Shown: positions 43,211 through 51,150 of the stretch, piece by piece | How the letters are laid out: the number at the start of each line of letters is the position of its first letter | Numbering within the stretch: position 1 is the first letter of the stretch | NCBI RefSeq assembly: GCF_004216905.1 | Contig: NZ_SGXJ01000002.1 | Span: 744,001-808,000 of the forward strand | Direction: 5' to 3' | DNA length: 64,000 nt | DNA from: Kribbella sp. VKM Ac-2569 | GTDB lineage: Bacteria > Actinomycetota > Actinomycetes > Propionibacteriales > Kribbellaceae | Program-made: the position numbers and the translations under genes | The notes under the pieces: model-generated | The model's input: only the letters and a program-made list of their open reading frames with translations | Databases searched by the model: none | What the model was told of the DNA's origin: nothing

Positions 43211-45297
43211 CCCAGTTGACGGCGCCGGCGCCGGAGGTCGAAAGCCTCCGGCAGCCGGTACGCAGGATTCGCGTCGCGAGCGTCTTCGTGCTCGCGTGCG
43301 TCGCCATCGTGGTACTTGCCGCCGTACATCTGACACAGGGGACCTCATCGGTCGGCGCGAGCGACCTGGTGCGGCTGGTGTTCGGGCAAGGGACCGACAA
43401 CGCGGCAAACGTACTGGTGGCCTCTCGGCTGCCTCGCTTGCTGGCCGGGGTGCTCGTCGGTGTGGCGTTGGGTGTGGCGGGAGCCGGGCTGCAGTCGTTG
43501 GCCCGGAATCCGCTCGCCTCGCCGGACACGTTGGGGGTGAACGCCGGCGCCTACCTGGCAGTCGTGGTGGTCGCGGCGTTCGGGGTGTCGTTGCCGGTCC
43601 TGCCGGCCGGCGGGGTCGCGTTCGTCGGCGGGCTCGCGGCCGCTGGTCTGGTACTGGCGTTGTCCGCCGGCGGATCGACCGGGCCGACGCGGCTGATCCT
43701 GGCGGGATCTGCGGTCGCGATGGCGTTGGGCGGAGCGACGACGCTGATGCTGCTGCTCTTCCGCGAGGAGACCGTCGGCACCTTCGCCTGGGGAGCCGGC
43801 ACGCTCGTCCAGACCGACCTGCGCGCGGTCACGCAGATGGCCCCGGTCGTTGCCGTCGGCATCGTCGGCGCGTTCCTCCTGGCCGCGAACCTCGACATCC
43901 TCACCCTCGGCGACGACACGGCCGCGGTCCTCGGCGTCAACGTACGCCGGACGCGCGTACTCACCACCCTTGTCACCGTCCTGCTCTCCGCAGCAGCCGT
44001 CACGGTCGCGGGACCGGTCGGTTTCGTCGGCCTGGTCGCTCCGGTACTGGTCCGACTCCTGGCCCCACTCATCCCCGGCCTGCTCCGGCACCGCGTCCTG
44101 CTCCCGCTCTCCGGTCTCGCCGGCGTTCTCGTCGTACTGACGTCTGACGTCGTACTGCGCGCTGCCTTCGGCGGCCAGGCCGGCGTGGAGATCCCGACCG
44201 GCATCATGACGATGGTGGTCGGTGCGGTCGTCCTGATCTGGCTGGCCCGCCGGCACCGCGACTCCGGCCCGAGCCGCTCCCCCGCGGGAACGGGCAGCGG
44301 GCTCCGCAGCCGCCGGACCTTCCTGCTCGTGGCCGCGGGACTGGTCGTTCTCCTCATCGCCGCCGTGCTGACCGCGATGCTCACCGGCGACGCGTTCCTG
44401 CGCACCGGCGACCTGGTGAACTGGATCAACGGCCGCTCCGGACGAGCGATCACCTACGTCCTCGACCAGCGTTTCCCCCGCGTCGTCTCCGCCGTACTGT
44501 GCGGTGCCGCCCTCGCGATCGCCGGTACGACGGTGCAGGCCGTGTGCCGCAACCCGCTCGCCGAACCCGGCATCCTCGGGATCACCGGCGGCGCCGGGGT
44601 AGGCGCGATCGCCACACTCATCCTGTTGCCATCAGCAAGCATCTGGCTGCTGTCCGGGGTCGCCGCGGCGGCTGCGGTGATCACGTTCGGACTCGTCTAC
44701 CTGATCTCCTGGCGCGGCGGGCTCAGCTCCGACCGGCTGGTGCTGATCGGCGTCGGCGTCTCGTCGGCCGCGACCGCGATCATCACGCTACTGATCGTGG
44801 CCACCGACCCGTGGAACCTGAGTCTCGCGATGACGTGGCTCTCCGGCAGCACCTACGGCCGGACGCTCCCGCAAGTCGCCCCCGTCGCGCTAGCACTGCT
44901 AGCAATCACTCCGTTCATCGTGCACGTACGGCGTGAGCTCGATCTGCTCGCGCTGGACGACGACGTACCGCGCATCCTCGGCGTGCGACTCGAGCGGACC
45001 CGTTTGCTAGCACTGCTAGCGTCCGCGCTCCTGACAGCAGCGGCCGTGTCCGCGATCGGCGTGGTCGGCTTCGTCGGCCTGGTCGCTCCGCACGCCGCCC
45101 GCGCGCTGGTCGGCGGACGGCACGCCCGGATCCTCCCGGTCGCCGCGCTCCTCGGCGCGATCCTGGTCAGCCTCGCGGACAGCCTCGGCCGCACCGTTCT
45201 CGCCCCTGCCCAGATCCCGGCCGGCCTCCTGACCGCCCTGATCGGAGCGCCGTACTTCGTCTACCTGCTCTGGCGAACGCGGGTGCCGGTGCGCTGA
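43207..45297 (+). CDS. Fused FecCD-type siderophore permease (two domains)
   Basis: 696 residues, about twice a single FecCD subunit. Domain 1 (about 20-350) contains RLPRLLAGVLVGVALGVAGAGLQSLARNPLASPDTLGV and domain 2 (about 380-690) RFPRVVSAVLCGAALAIAGTTVQAVCRNPLAEPGILGI, the same conserved loop in each half. Around 20 membrane helices are expected. A single chain replaces the usual FepD-FepG heterodimer. The TTG start overlaps the upstream stop by four bases; GFVGLVAPH in domain 2 and GFVGLVAPV in domain 1 are the ATPase-coupling helices. Confidence 0.92.
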   Translation: MTQLTAPAPEVESLRQPVRRIRVASVFVLACVAIVVLAAVHLTQGTSSVGASDLVRLVFGQGTDNAANVLVASRLPRLLAGVLVGVALGVAGAGLQSLARNPLASPDTLGVNAGAYLAVVVVAAFGVSLPVLPAGGVAFVGGLAAAGLVLALSAGGSTGPTRLILAGSAVAMALGGATTLMLLLFREETVGTFAWGAGTLVQTDLRAVTQMAPVVAVGIVGAFLLAANLDILTLGDDTAAVLGVNVRRTRVLTTLVTVLLSAAAVTVAGPVGFVGLVAPVLVRLLAPLIPGLLRHRVLLPLSGLAGVLVVLTSDVVLRAAFGGQAGVEIPTGIMTMVVGAVVLIWLARRHRDSGPSRSPAGTGSGLRSRRTFLLVAAGLVVLLIAAVLTAMLTGDAFLRTGDLVNWINGRSGRAITYVLDQRFPRVVSAVLCGAALAIAGTTVQAVCRNPLAEPGILGITGGAGVGAIATLILLPSASIWLLSGVAAAAAVITFGLVYLISWRGGLSSDRLVLIGVGVSSAATAIITLLIVATDPWNLSLAMTWLSGSTYGRTLPQVAPVALALLAITPFIVHVRRELDLLALDDDVPRILGVRLERTRLLALLASALLTAAAVSAIGVVGFVGLVAPHAARALVGGRHARILPVAALLGAILVSLADSLGRTVLAPAQIPAGLLTALIGAPYFVYLLWRTRVPVR

Positions 45298-45319
45298 CCT
45301 CCGTGTCAAGATGGGGCGC

Positions 45320-45898
45320 ATGCTGCGCGAACTGCACCTCACCGGCAATCCGGACGCCGACAAGTTGCTCAACGACGACCCGTTCGCCTTGCTGGTCGGC
45401 ATGCTCCTCGACCAGCAGTACCCGATGGAGCACGCCTTCTCCGGTCCGCTGAAGATCGCGAACCGGATGGACGGTTTCGACCTGCACAAGATCGCCGCGA
45501 CCGACCTGGAGACGTTCGTCGAACTCTCCGTCACCCCGCCGGCGATCCACCGGTACGGCGGTTCGATGGCCCGCCGCGTGCACGCCCTCGCGCAGGAGAT
45601 CATCGAGAAGTACGACGGCGAGACCGCGAACATCTGGCTCTCCGGCCGCCCGAAGCCCGACGGCGCCGAGGTGCTGAAGCGGTTGAGGGCGCTGCCCGGA
45701 TTCGGCGAGCAGAAGGCGAAGATCTTCCTGGCCTTGCTCGGCAAGCAGCGCGGCGTGGCCCCGAAGGGCTGGCGTGAGGCTGCGGGCAGCTACGGCGATC
45801 GCGGCTCCCGTCGCTCCATCGCCGACGTCACCGACGCTGCGTCCCTCGCCGAAGTCCGCTCCTTCAAGAAGGCCGCGAAAGCAGCCGTAAAGGCCTGA
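45320..45898 (+). CDS. HhH-GPD-type base-excision DNA repair protein
   Basis: 192 residues (195 if the ATG nine bases earlier is used). LLVGMLLDQQYPMEHAFSGP and ALPGFGEQKAKIFLALLGKQ are the helix-hairpin-helix and following segments of HhH-GPD glycosylase-like proteins. The GPD aspartate is not evident and the [4Fe-4S] cluster is absent, so glycosylase activity is uncertain. GGGG upstream favours the second ATG. It follows the siderophore operon by 22 bases but has its own start region, and may be read through from it. Confidence 0.83.
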   Translation: MLRELHLTGNPDADKLLNDDPFALLVGMLLDQQYPMEHAFSGPLKIANRMDGFDLHKIAATDLETFVELSVTPPAIHRYGGSMARRVHALAQEIIEKYDGETANIWLSGRPKPDGAEVLKRLRALPGFGEQKAKIFLALLGKQRGVAPKGWREAAGSYGDRGSRRSIADVTDAASLAEVRSFKKAAKAAVKA

Positions 45899-45915
45899 TC
45901 TGCCGCGACAGTCGG

Positions 45916-45938
45916 GCCCGGTCTGTTGCAGGCCGGGC
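45916..45938 (+). terminator. Small GC hairpin after the HhH-GPD gene
   Basis: GCCCGG (45916-45921) and CCGGGC (45933-45938) pair across an 11-base loop. The stem is short and has no T-tract, so termination strength is uncertain. The rest of the 136-base gap to the next start shows nothing else. Confidence 0.4.
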
Positions 45939-46034
45939 GCGGAAGTCAACGTGGTGGTTCCTTGTACTCCAGGCGATTCCCTGCGAAGTCCGCCGTACGG
46001 ACATATGCTCCTTAAGGCGATGGGAGGAGCGCGG

Positions 46035-46625
46035 ATGGATATCCGGGATCTGGATCGCAGGGCCGGTGCGGTGCTCGGGGAAGTCGTGATGCAGGTACGG
46101 CCCGAGCACCTGTGGTTTCCCACCCCGTGCCCCGACTGGACGGTGCGGGGACTGATGCGCCATCTGGTCAGCCAGAACGAGGGCCTCGCCGCGGCCGCGC
46201 TGAACGGCTCCGCCTCCGTCCACGTCTGGACCGGCGGCCGCCTCGGCGACAACCCCGCCGGTGCCTACCGGCGCTCCAACGTCCGGGTCGCGGACGCGTT
46301 CGCCGACGGCGGCGCGCTGGACCGGCTGGTGGAGGTCCGCGAGTTCGGCTCGTTCCCGCGCCGGATCGCCCTGACCTTCCACCAGCTCGACTGCATCGTG
46401 CACGCCTGGGACCTGGCCCGCGCGATCGACGTCCCGTACAACCCGCCGCCGGACATGGTCGAGCTGACGCTCACCCTGGCCCGCCGGATCCCCGACACCG
46501 AGGCGAACCGCGGCGCCGGCTACGCGTTCGAACGCAGCGTCAAGGTCTCCGGCACCGCCCCCGACCTCGACCAGCTACTCGGCCTCCTCGGCCGCAACCC
46601 GGAGTGGGTGTCCCCGCTCGACTGA
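46035..46625 (+). CDS. TIGR03086-type metal-binding protein (DinB/mycothiol maleylpyruvate isomerase fold)
   Basis: 196 residues. WFPTPCPDWTVRGLMRHLVSQNEGLA contains the CxxW-vRxLxxHl signature of TIGR03086, and FHQLDCIVHAWDLARAIDVPY carries the conserved D-x-x-x-H-x-W-D segment, giving the three His/Asp metal ligands of the DinB fold. Relatives are mycothiol-dependent enzymes. GGGAGGAG seven bases before the ATG at 46035 sets the start. The last 51 bases overlap the convergent FAD monooxygenase gene. Substrate unknown. Confidence 0.88.
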   Translation: MDIRDLDRRAGAVLGEVVMQVRPEHLWFPTPCPDWTVRGLMRHLVSQNEGLAAAALNGSASVHVWTGGRLGDNPAGAYRRSNVRVADAFADGGALDRLVEVREFGSFPRRIALTFHQLDCIVHAWDLARAIDVPYNPPPDMVELTLTLARRIPDTEANRGAGYAFERSVKVSGTAPDLDQLLGLLGRNPEWVSPLD

Positions 46626-47807
46626 GTAGTCCGGCAGGTCGATCGCGTCCGGTTTCGCCACGGCCGACTTCGCCAGTACGCCGGCCAGCAGCCGCGACGT
46701 CATCACCCGCAGCACGAAGTCCCGGTAGGCGATCCCGAACGCGCTCATCGGCATCGCCATCTTGATCCCGCCGGGTGGCAGCTCCATCCGCTGCTCGACG
46801 TACGCCTGCATCCGGGCCTGGTACGCCGGGAACGCGCGGACATGATCGCCCTGCGCAGCGGCCAACTCGCCCGCCAGCACGTACGCGCCGACGAGTGAAA
46901 GCGCCGTACCGTGGCCGGCCATCGGCGAACCGCAGTACCCGGCGTCACCGACCAGCGCGACCCGGCCGCGGGACCACTCCGGCACCTCGACCCGGCTGAT
47001 GGTGTCGAAGTAGAAGTCGTCGGCCGCGTCCAACCCGTTCAGGATGTGCGGGGTGTGCCAGCCGAGGCCCTCGAAGCGCGACCGCACCAGCCGCTTCTGC
47101 GCCTCGACATCACGCCGGTCGTAGGTGAGCACCGGCGACCGGAAGCTCAGCAGCGCCTTCGCGAACCGCGGATCGCGATCCGGCCGCAGGCCGACCCAGC
47201 GCCCGCCCGGCGCGGTGTGGAGCTTCATCCAGTGCTCGAGGTTCTCCGGCGCCTCGATCGTGAAGTACGACGTGTAGCCGCCGAGGTGGTGCACGAACTG
47301 CTCCTCCGGCCCGAACGCGAGCCGCCGTACCCGGGAGTGCACCCCGTCCGCGCCGATCACGAGATCAAACCGCCGCCGCGTCCCGCTCGCGAACGTCACG
47401 TCGACGCCGCTCGGATCCTGCGTCAGTTCGGTGACCGAGTCGCCGTACAGGTACTCCACCTCGCTCGTCGCGTCGGCCAGGATCTCCGCGAGATCGCCCC
47501 GCAGGATCTCGATCTCCGCGACCGGCCCGGCGCCGTCGAGCAGTTCCGCGGGCATCGCCGCGGCCTGCCGCCCGTCGGCCTTCACGTACGCGAGCCCGCG
47601 CTCGTGCAGCTGCCGCTCGCCGACGGCCGGCATCAGCCCCATCCGCTCGGCCACCACCCGCGACACCCCGCGCAGGTCCACGGTCTGCCCACCCGGCCGC
47701 GGCGCCGACGCGATCTCGACCACCGTCGGCGCGAACCCGAACCGCCGCAGCCAGAACGCCAGCGCCGGCCCCGCAATCCCACCACCGGAAATCAGCACAG
47801 TCTTCAT
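46575..47807 (-). CDS. FAD-dependent monooxygenase (PHBH/TetX-like group)
   Basis: 410 residues. The FAD dinucleotide motif VLISGGGIAGPALAFWLRRFG opens the protein, LVIGADGVHSRVR is the GD-type second FAD/NADPH motif (DG) and VALVGDAGYCGSPMAGHGTALSLVGAYVLAGEL the third. Class A flavoprotein hydroxylases use NADPH and oxygen to hydroxylate aromatics, polyketides or antibiotics such as tetracyclines. Upstream are several copies of the CTAGTGCRC element also found at the hybrid regulator gene (40413), so ligand-dependent induction by that regulator is likely. The 3' end overlaps the convergent gene by 51 bases. Confidence 0.9.
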   Translation of the reverse strand: MKTVLISGGGIAGPALAFWLRRFGFAPTVVEIASAPRPGGQTVDLRGVSRVVAERMGLMPAVGERQLHERGLAYVKADGRQAAAMPAELLDGAGPVAEIEILRGDLAEILADATSEVEYLYGDSVTELTQDPSGVDVTFASGTRRRFDLVIGADGVHSRVRRLAFGPEEQFVHHLGGYTSYFTIEAPENLEHWMKLHTAPGGRWVGLRPDRDPRFAKALLSFRSPVLTYDRRDVEAQKRLVRSRFEGLGWHTPHILNGLDAADDFYFDTISRVEVPEWSRGRVALVGDAGYCGSPMAGHGTALSLVGAYVLAGELAAAQGDHVRAFPAYQARMQAYVEQRMELPPGGIKMAMPMSAFGIAYRDFVLRVMTSRLLAGVLAKSAVAKPDAIDLPDYSVERGHPLRVAAEEAE

Positions 47808-47824
47808 ATCCCGCTCCCATTCAC

Positions 47825-47908
47825 TAGTGCGCGTACGCCGTACACGGTGCACTAGGTGGAGGGGTTGACACCAGCGCGCACTAGGGCACCGGGCTTAGGT
47901 GCACTAGG
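47825..47908. promoter_or_regulatory. Array of CTAGTGCRC half-sites upstream of the FAD monooxygenase
   Basis: TAGTGCGCGTAC (47825-47836) is followed after GCC by GTAC...GTGCACTA, giving a 30-bp imperfect dyad (47825-47854). Direct copies of GYGCACTAGG occur at 47847-47856, 47876-47885 and 47899-47908. The left half matches the operator half at 41327 in 11 of 12 bases. Confidence 0.7.
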
Positions 47909-47919
47909 CGTACCTGCAT

Positions 47920-47977
47920 GCAGGCAGAACCCCCGGATTGGCGCCCTTCGACCCCGGATCGGAGGGGTTCTGCCTGC
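47920..47977. terminator. Perfect 14-bp inverted repeat downstream of the flavoenzyme gene
   Basis: GCAGGCAGAACCCC (47920-47933) and GGGGTTCTGCCTGC (47964-47977) pair perfectly around a 30-base loop with a smaller CCGGAT/GATCGG dyad. It lies just after the stop of the 2,4-dienoyl-CoA reductase-like gene (minus strand) and could terminate it. The arm is shared with 36044. Confidence 0.65.
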
Positions 47978-47989
47978 GCAGCGGTCCAC

Positions 47990-50002
47990 TCAGAGGGTGA
48001 GAGCCAGCCGCGTCGCCTGCTCGATGGCTCGTTTGGCGTCGAGTTCGGTGGCTACGTCCGCTCCGCCGATCAGGTGGACGGGACGACCGGTGGTCTGGAG
48101 CGCTTCGGCGAGGTCGCGGACCGGTTCCTGGCCGGCGCAGACGACGACCGTGTCGACGGCCAGCACGCGCGCCTTCTCGCGTTTCGGGCCGAACGTGACG
48201 TGCAGACCTTCGTCGTCGATGCGTTCGTAGTTCACGCCACGCAACTGCTCGACCTGCTTGTTCTTCAACGCCGCCCGATGCACCCACCCGGTCGTCTTCC
48301 CGAGCCCGGCGCCGATCTTCCCGGCCTTGCGCTGCAGGAGATACACCTTGCGCAGCGACGGTTCCGGCTGCGGTACGGCGAGCGCGCCCGGCAGCAGCGT
48401 CGGATCGCCGACACCCCACTCCGCCTTCCATGCAGCGAGATCCGGCGACGTGGTGGTCAGGAACTCGCTGACATCCACCCCGATCCCGCCGGCCCCGATC
48501 ACCGCGACCGTGTCCCCGACCGGTTTGTGTTCGCGGACAACCTCGACGTACGAGAGCACCTTGGGGTGATCGATACCGGGGATCGCGGGCACCCGCGGTA
48601 CGACGCCGGTCGCGAGCACGATCTCGTCGAACCCGGCCAGGTCGTCGGCGCCGGCGCGGCGGCCGAGGTGCAGCTTGACGCCGGTCAGCTCGAGCCGCCG
48701 CCGGTAGTACCTGATCGTCTCGGCGAACTCCTCCTTGCCCGGGATCTGCTGCGCGATCCCGAACTGCCCGCCGATCTCCGCATCCGCCTCGAACAACTCG
48801 ACGTGATGCCCGCGCTCGGCCGCCGTCACCGCCGCCGCCAGACCAGCCGGTCCGGCCCCGACGACAGCGATGGTCTTGGTACGCCGGGTCGGCAGCAACT
48901 GCAGTTCGGTCTCGCGAGCGGCCCGCGGATTGACCATGCAGCTCGCCTTCTTCTTCGCGAACACATGATCCAGACACGCCTGGTTGCAGGCGATGCAGAC
49001 GTTGATCTCGTCGGCCCGGTCGGTCGTTGCCTTCAGCACCCACTCCGGATCGGCCAGGAACGGGCGGGCCATGCTGACCAGGTCTGCGTCGCCGCGGGCC
49101 AGAACTTCCTCGGCTACTTGCGGCAGGTTGATCCGGTTCGACGTGACGACCGGGATCTTCACGTGCGGCTTGAACGCCGCGGTCACGCTGGTGAACGCGG
49201 CTCGGGGCACGGACGTGACGATCGTCGGGACCCGCGCCTCGTGCCATCCGATCCCGGTGTTGATGATCGACGCCCCGGCCGCCTCGATCTCCTTGCCCAG
49301 CGCAACCACGTCGTCCCAGGTCTGCCCGCCCTCGACCAGGTCGGCCATCGACAACCGGTAGATGATCAGGAAATCGTCGCCGACCCGTTCCCGGGTCCGC
49401 CGCACGATCTCCACCGCGAGCCGGCGGCGGTTCTCCGGGCTGCCACCCCAGCGATCGGTCCGCTTGTTCGTGCGCTCGGACAGGAACTGGTTGATGAAAT
49501 ACCCCTCGGACCCCATGATCTCGACGCCGTCGTACCCGGCCTCGCGGGCGAGCGCCGCACAGTCGACGTACGCCTTGATCTGCTTGCGGACGCCGCGATC
49601 GGACAGGGCGCGCGGCTTGAAGGGGTTGATCGGGGCCTTCAGGGCGGAGGCCGAGACGCTGAACGGGTGGTACGAGTACCGGCCGGCGTGCAGGATCTGG
49701 AGCGCGATCCGGCCGCCCTCGGCGTGCACCGCATCGGTGAGCAGGCGATGCTTCCGGGCCTGCCGACGGTTGATGAGGGTCGATCCGAAGGGCGTCAGCC
49801 AGCCGGTGCGGTTCGGCGCGTAGCCGCCGGTCACCATCAGGCCGACGCCGCCACGAGCACGCTCGGCGAAGTACGCCGCCAGCTTGGGCAGATCGCTCAA
49901 CCGGTCCTCGAGCCCGGTGTGCATCGACCCCATGATCACCCGGTTCGGCAAGACCACATGGCCGAGATCGAGCGGCTCCAGCAGGTGCGGGTACGAACTC
50001 AT
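47990..50002 (-). CDS. Old-yellow-enzyme-type 2,4-dienoyl-CoA reductase family flavoenzyme
   Basis: 670 residues. An N-terminal FMN TIM barrel (about 1-350, LEPLDLGHVVLPNRVIMGSMHTGLED; GYDGVEIMGSEGYFINQFLS) is followed by a [4Fe-4S] region with CIACNQACLDH and a later Cys in KKASCMVNP, then FAD and NAD(P)H Rossmann domains (IAVVGAGPAGLAAAV; VAVIGAGGIGVDVSEFL). The family includes FadH and trimethylamine dehydrogenase-like enzymes; FadH activity on dienoyl-CoA is most likely. AAGGAC precedes the ATG, which overlaps the PadR gene stop (ATGA), so PadR may control it. Confidence 0.92.
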   Translation of the reverse strand: MSSYPHLLEPLDLGHVVLPNRVIMGSMHTGLEDRLSDLPKLAAYFAERARGGVGLMVTGGYAPNRTGWLTPFGSTLINRRQARKHRLLTDAVHAEGGRIALQILHAGRYSYHPFSVSASALKAPINPFKPRALSDRGVRKQIKAYVDCAALAREAGYDGVEIMGSEGYFINQFLSERTNKRTDRWGGSPENRRRLAVEIVRRTRERVGDDFLIIYRLSMADLVEGGQTWDDVVALGKEIEAAGASIINTGIGWHEARVPTIVTSVPRAAFTSVTAAFKPHVKIPVVTSNRINLPQVAEEVLARGDADLVSMARPFLADPEWVLKATTDRADEINVCIACNQACLDHVFAKKKASCMVNPRAARETELQLLPTRRTKTIAVVGAGPAGLAAAVTAAERGHHVELFEADAEIGGQFGIAQQIPGKEEFAETIRYYRRRLELTGVKLHLGRRAGADDLAGFDEIVLATGVVPRVPAIPGIDHPKVLSYVEVVREHKPVGDTVAVIGAGGIGVDVSEFLTTTSPDLAAWKAEWGVGDPTLLPGALAVPQPEPSLRKVYLLQRKAGKIGAGLGKTTGWVHRAALKNKQVEQLRGVNYERIDDEGLHVTFGPKREKARVLAVDTVVVCAGQEPVRDLAEALQTTGRPVHLIGGADVATELDAKRAIEQATRLALTL

Positions 50003-50541
50003 CGGTTGTCCTTCCGGAGGGCTTCGATCACTTCGTCGCACCAGGCGACGAAGGACTCTTCGGCGCGGACGCCGCCGCGCAGTACGAGGTATTGGTGCAG
50101 CTCGCGGCCTCGCAGGCCGGACGGCTTCGGGAAGTCGCGTCGCTGGATCCCGCGGTACACCTCGAGTCGCGTCGCGTGTTCGGCCCGGTGCCGCTCGATC
50201 TCCTTCAGCACGAGTTCGACCGATCCGAGCGAGGCGCCGCGGAGCTTCACACCCAGGCCGTCCCGCAGTACGGCGGGATCCTCCGGCTCGGCCAGCCAGC
50301 GCGACAACTCCGCACGCCCGGCCGCCGCGACCCGGTACACCTTCTTGTCCGGGCGGCCGTCCTGGGCGATCTCGGTGTGCTTCACCCAACCCGCCTCGTC
50401 CATCCGCCTCAGCACCCGGTAGATCTGCTGATGCGTGGCCGGCCAGAAGTACCCGATCGACCGGTCGAACCGCCGGGCCAACTCGTACCCGGACCCGGCC
50501 CGCTCGGTCAGCGAAACCAGAATCGCGTGCTCCAGCGCCAT
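49999..50541 (-). CDS. PadR family transcriptional regulator
   Basis: 180 residues. The PadR winged helix occupies about residues 1-85: MALEHAILVSLTERAGSGYELARRFDRSIGYFWPATHQQIYRVLRRMDEAGWV. The C-terminal helical domain (LKEIERHRAEHATRLEVYR) is the dimer arm. It is cotranscribed with, and overlaps, the flavoenzyme gene downstream (ATGA) and is divergent from the antiporter genes. ATGCAAC/GTTGCA palindromes in its upstream region are typical PadR operators, giving autoregulation of the regulator-flavoenzyme operon. The inducer is unknown, perhaps an aromatic or acyl compound. Confidence 0.92.
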   Translation of the reverse strand: MALEHAILVSLTERAGSGYELARRFDRSIGYFWPATHQQIYRVLRRMDEAGWVKHTEIAQDGRPDKKVYRVAAAGRAELSRWLAEPEDPAVLRDGLGVKLRGASLGSVELVLKEIERHRAEHATRLEVYRGIQRRDFPKPSGLRGRELHQYLVLRGGVRAEESFVAWCDEVIEALRKDNR

Positions 50542-50556
50542 GACCCGAGGCTACCT

Positions 50557-50587
50557 ATGCAACCAGTTGCAGTGCACCTGATTGCAT
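50557..50587. promoter_or_regulatory. PadR-type operator (ATGCAA...TTGCAT)
   Basis: TGCAACCAGTTGCA (50558-50571) is a palindrome with a 2-base centre, inside a wider ATGCAA (50557) ... TTGCAT (50582-50587) arrangement, the consensus pattern for PadR proteins. It lies 16-46 bases upstream of the PadR start. Confidence 0.75.
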
Positions 50588-50671
50588 CTCAGGTCACACC
50601 ACTTGTCCGAACAAGCTTGCCGGCGTTTGAGAGAATGGTTGCAGACGCCATCTATCCCGGAGCGGAGCATC

Positions 50672-51148
50672 ATGAACCACCCGACCAAGACGACGTTGCC
50701 CGGCATCGGTGTGCGGTACGACCTGGTCACCGACGGCGGTAAGCACGTGTCGGTGGTGGTGCACAACGACGGCCGGCGGTTCCTCGGCTTCCACAACCCT
50801 GAGGACGACGACGAGTGCCAGGCCAGCGTCCCGTTAGGTCAGGGCGAGGCGGCCGCGCTCGCGCAGTTGCTGATCCCGGAGCAGCTCGACCCGGTCCGCG
50901 GCGAGATCGAGATCGACCTGGTCACGGAGCACATCCCGATCACCGCCAAGTCGCCGTACTCCGGCCGGACGCTCGGCGACACCCAGGCCCGCAGCCGGAC
51001 CGGAGCATCGATCGTCGCGGTACTGCGGCGTACCGGAGCGACCCCGTCGCCGACGCCGGACTTCCGGTTCGCGATCGGCGACACCCTGGTCGTGGTCGGC
51101 ACCCGTGAGGGCGTCGACGCCGTGGCCGATCTGATCGCGGGGGGCTGA
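50672..51148 (+). CDS. KhtT-like regulatory subunit of a cation/proton antiporter
   Basis: 158 residues. The N-terminal half is a beta-rich domain (LPGIGVRYDLVTDGGKHVSVVVHNDGRRFLGF) and the C-terminal half a TrkA-C/RCK_C-type domain (SPYSGRTLGDTQARSRTGASIVAVLRRTGATPSPTPDFRFAIGDTLVVVGT). This is the layout of KhtT-like gating subunits, in which the RCK_C domain binds a nucleotide such as cyclic di-AMP to open the antiporter. GGAGCGGAG precedes the ATG. It is separated from the antiporter gene by two bases. Confidence 0.9.
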   Translation: MNHPTKTTLPGIGVRYDLVTDGGKHVSVVVHNDGRRFLGFHNPEDDDECQASVPLGQGEAAALAQLLIPEQLDPVRGEIEIDLVTEHIPITAKSPYSGRTLGDTQARSRTGASIVAVLRRTGATPSPTPDFRFAIGDTLVVVGTREGVDAVADLIAGG

Positions 51149-51150
51149 GC

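Noticed and set aside
45311..45319. Upstream ATG of the HhH-GPD gene
   Set aside because: An in-frame ATG nine bases later has a better-spaced GGGG; the first ATG has no ribosome site. The difference is only three residues.
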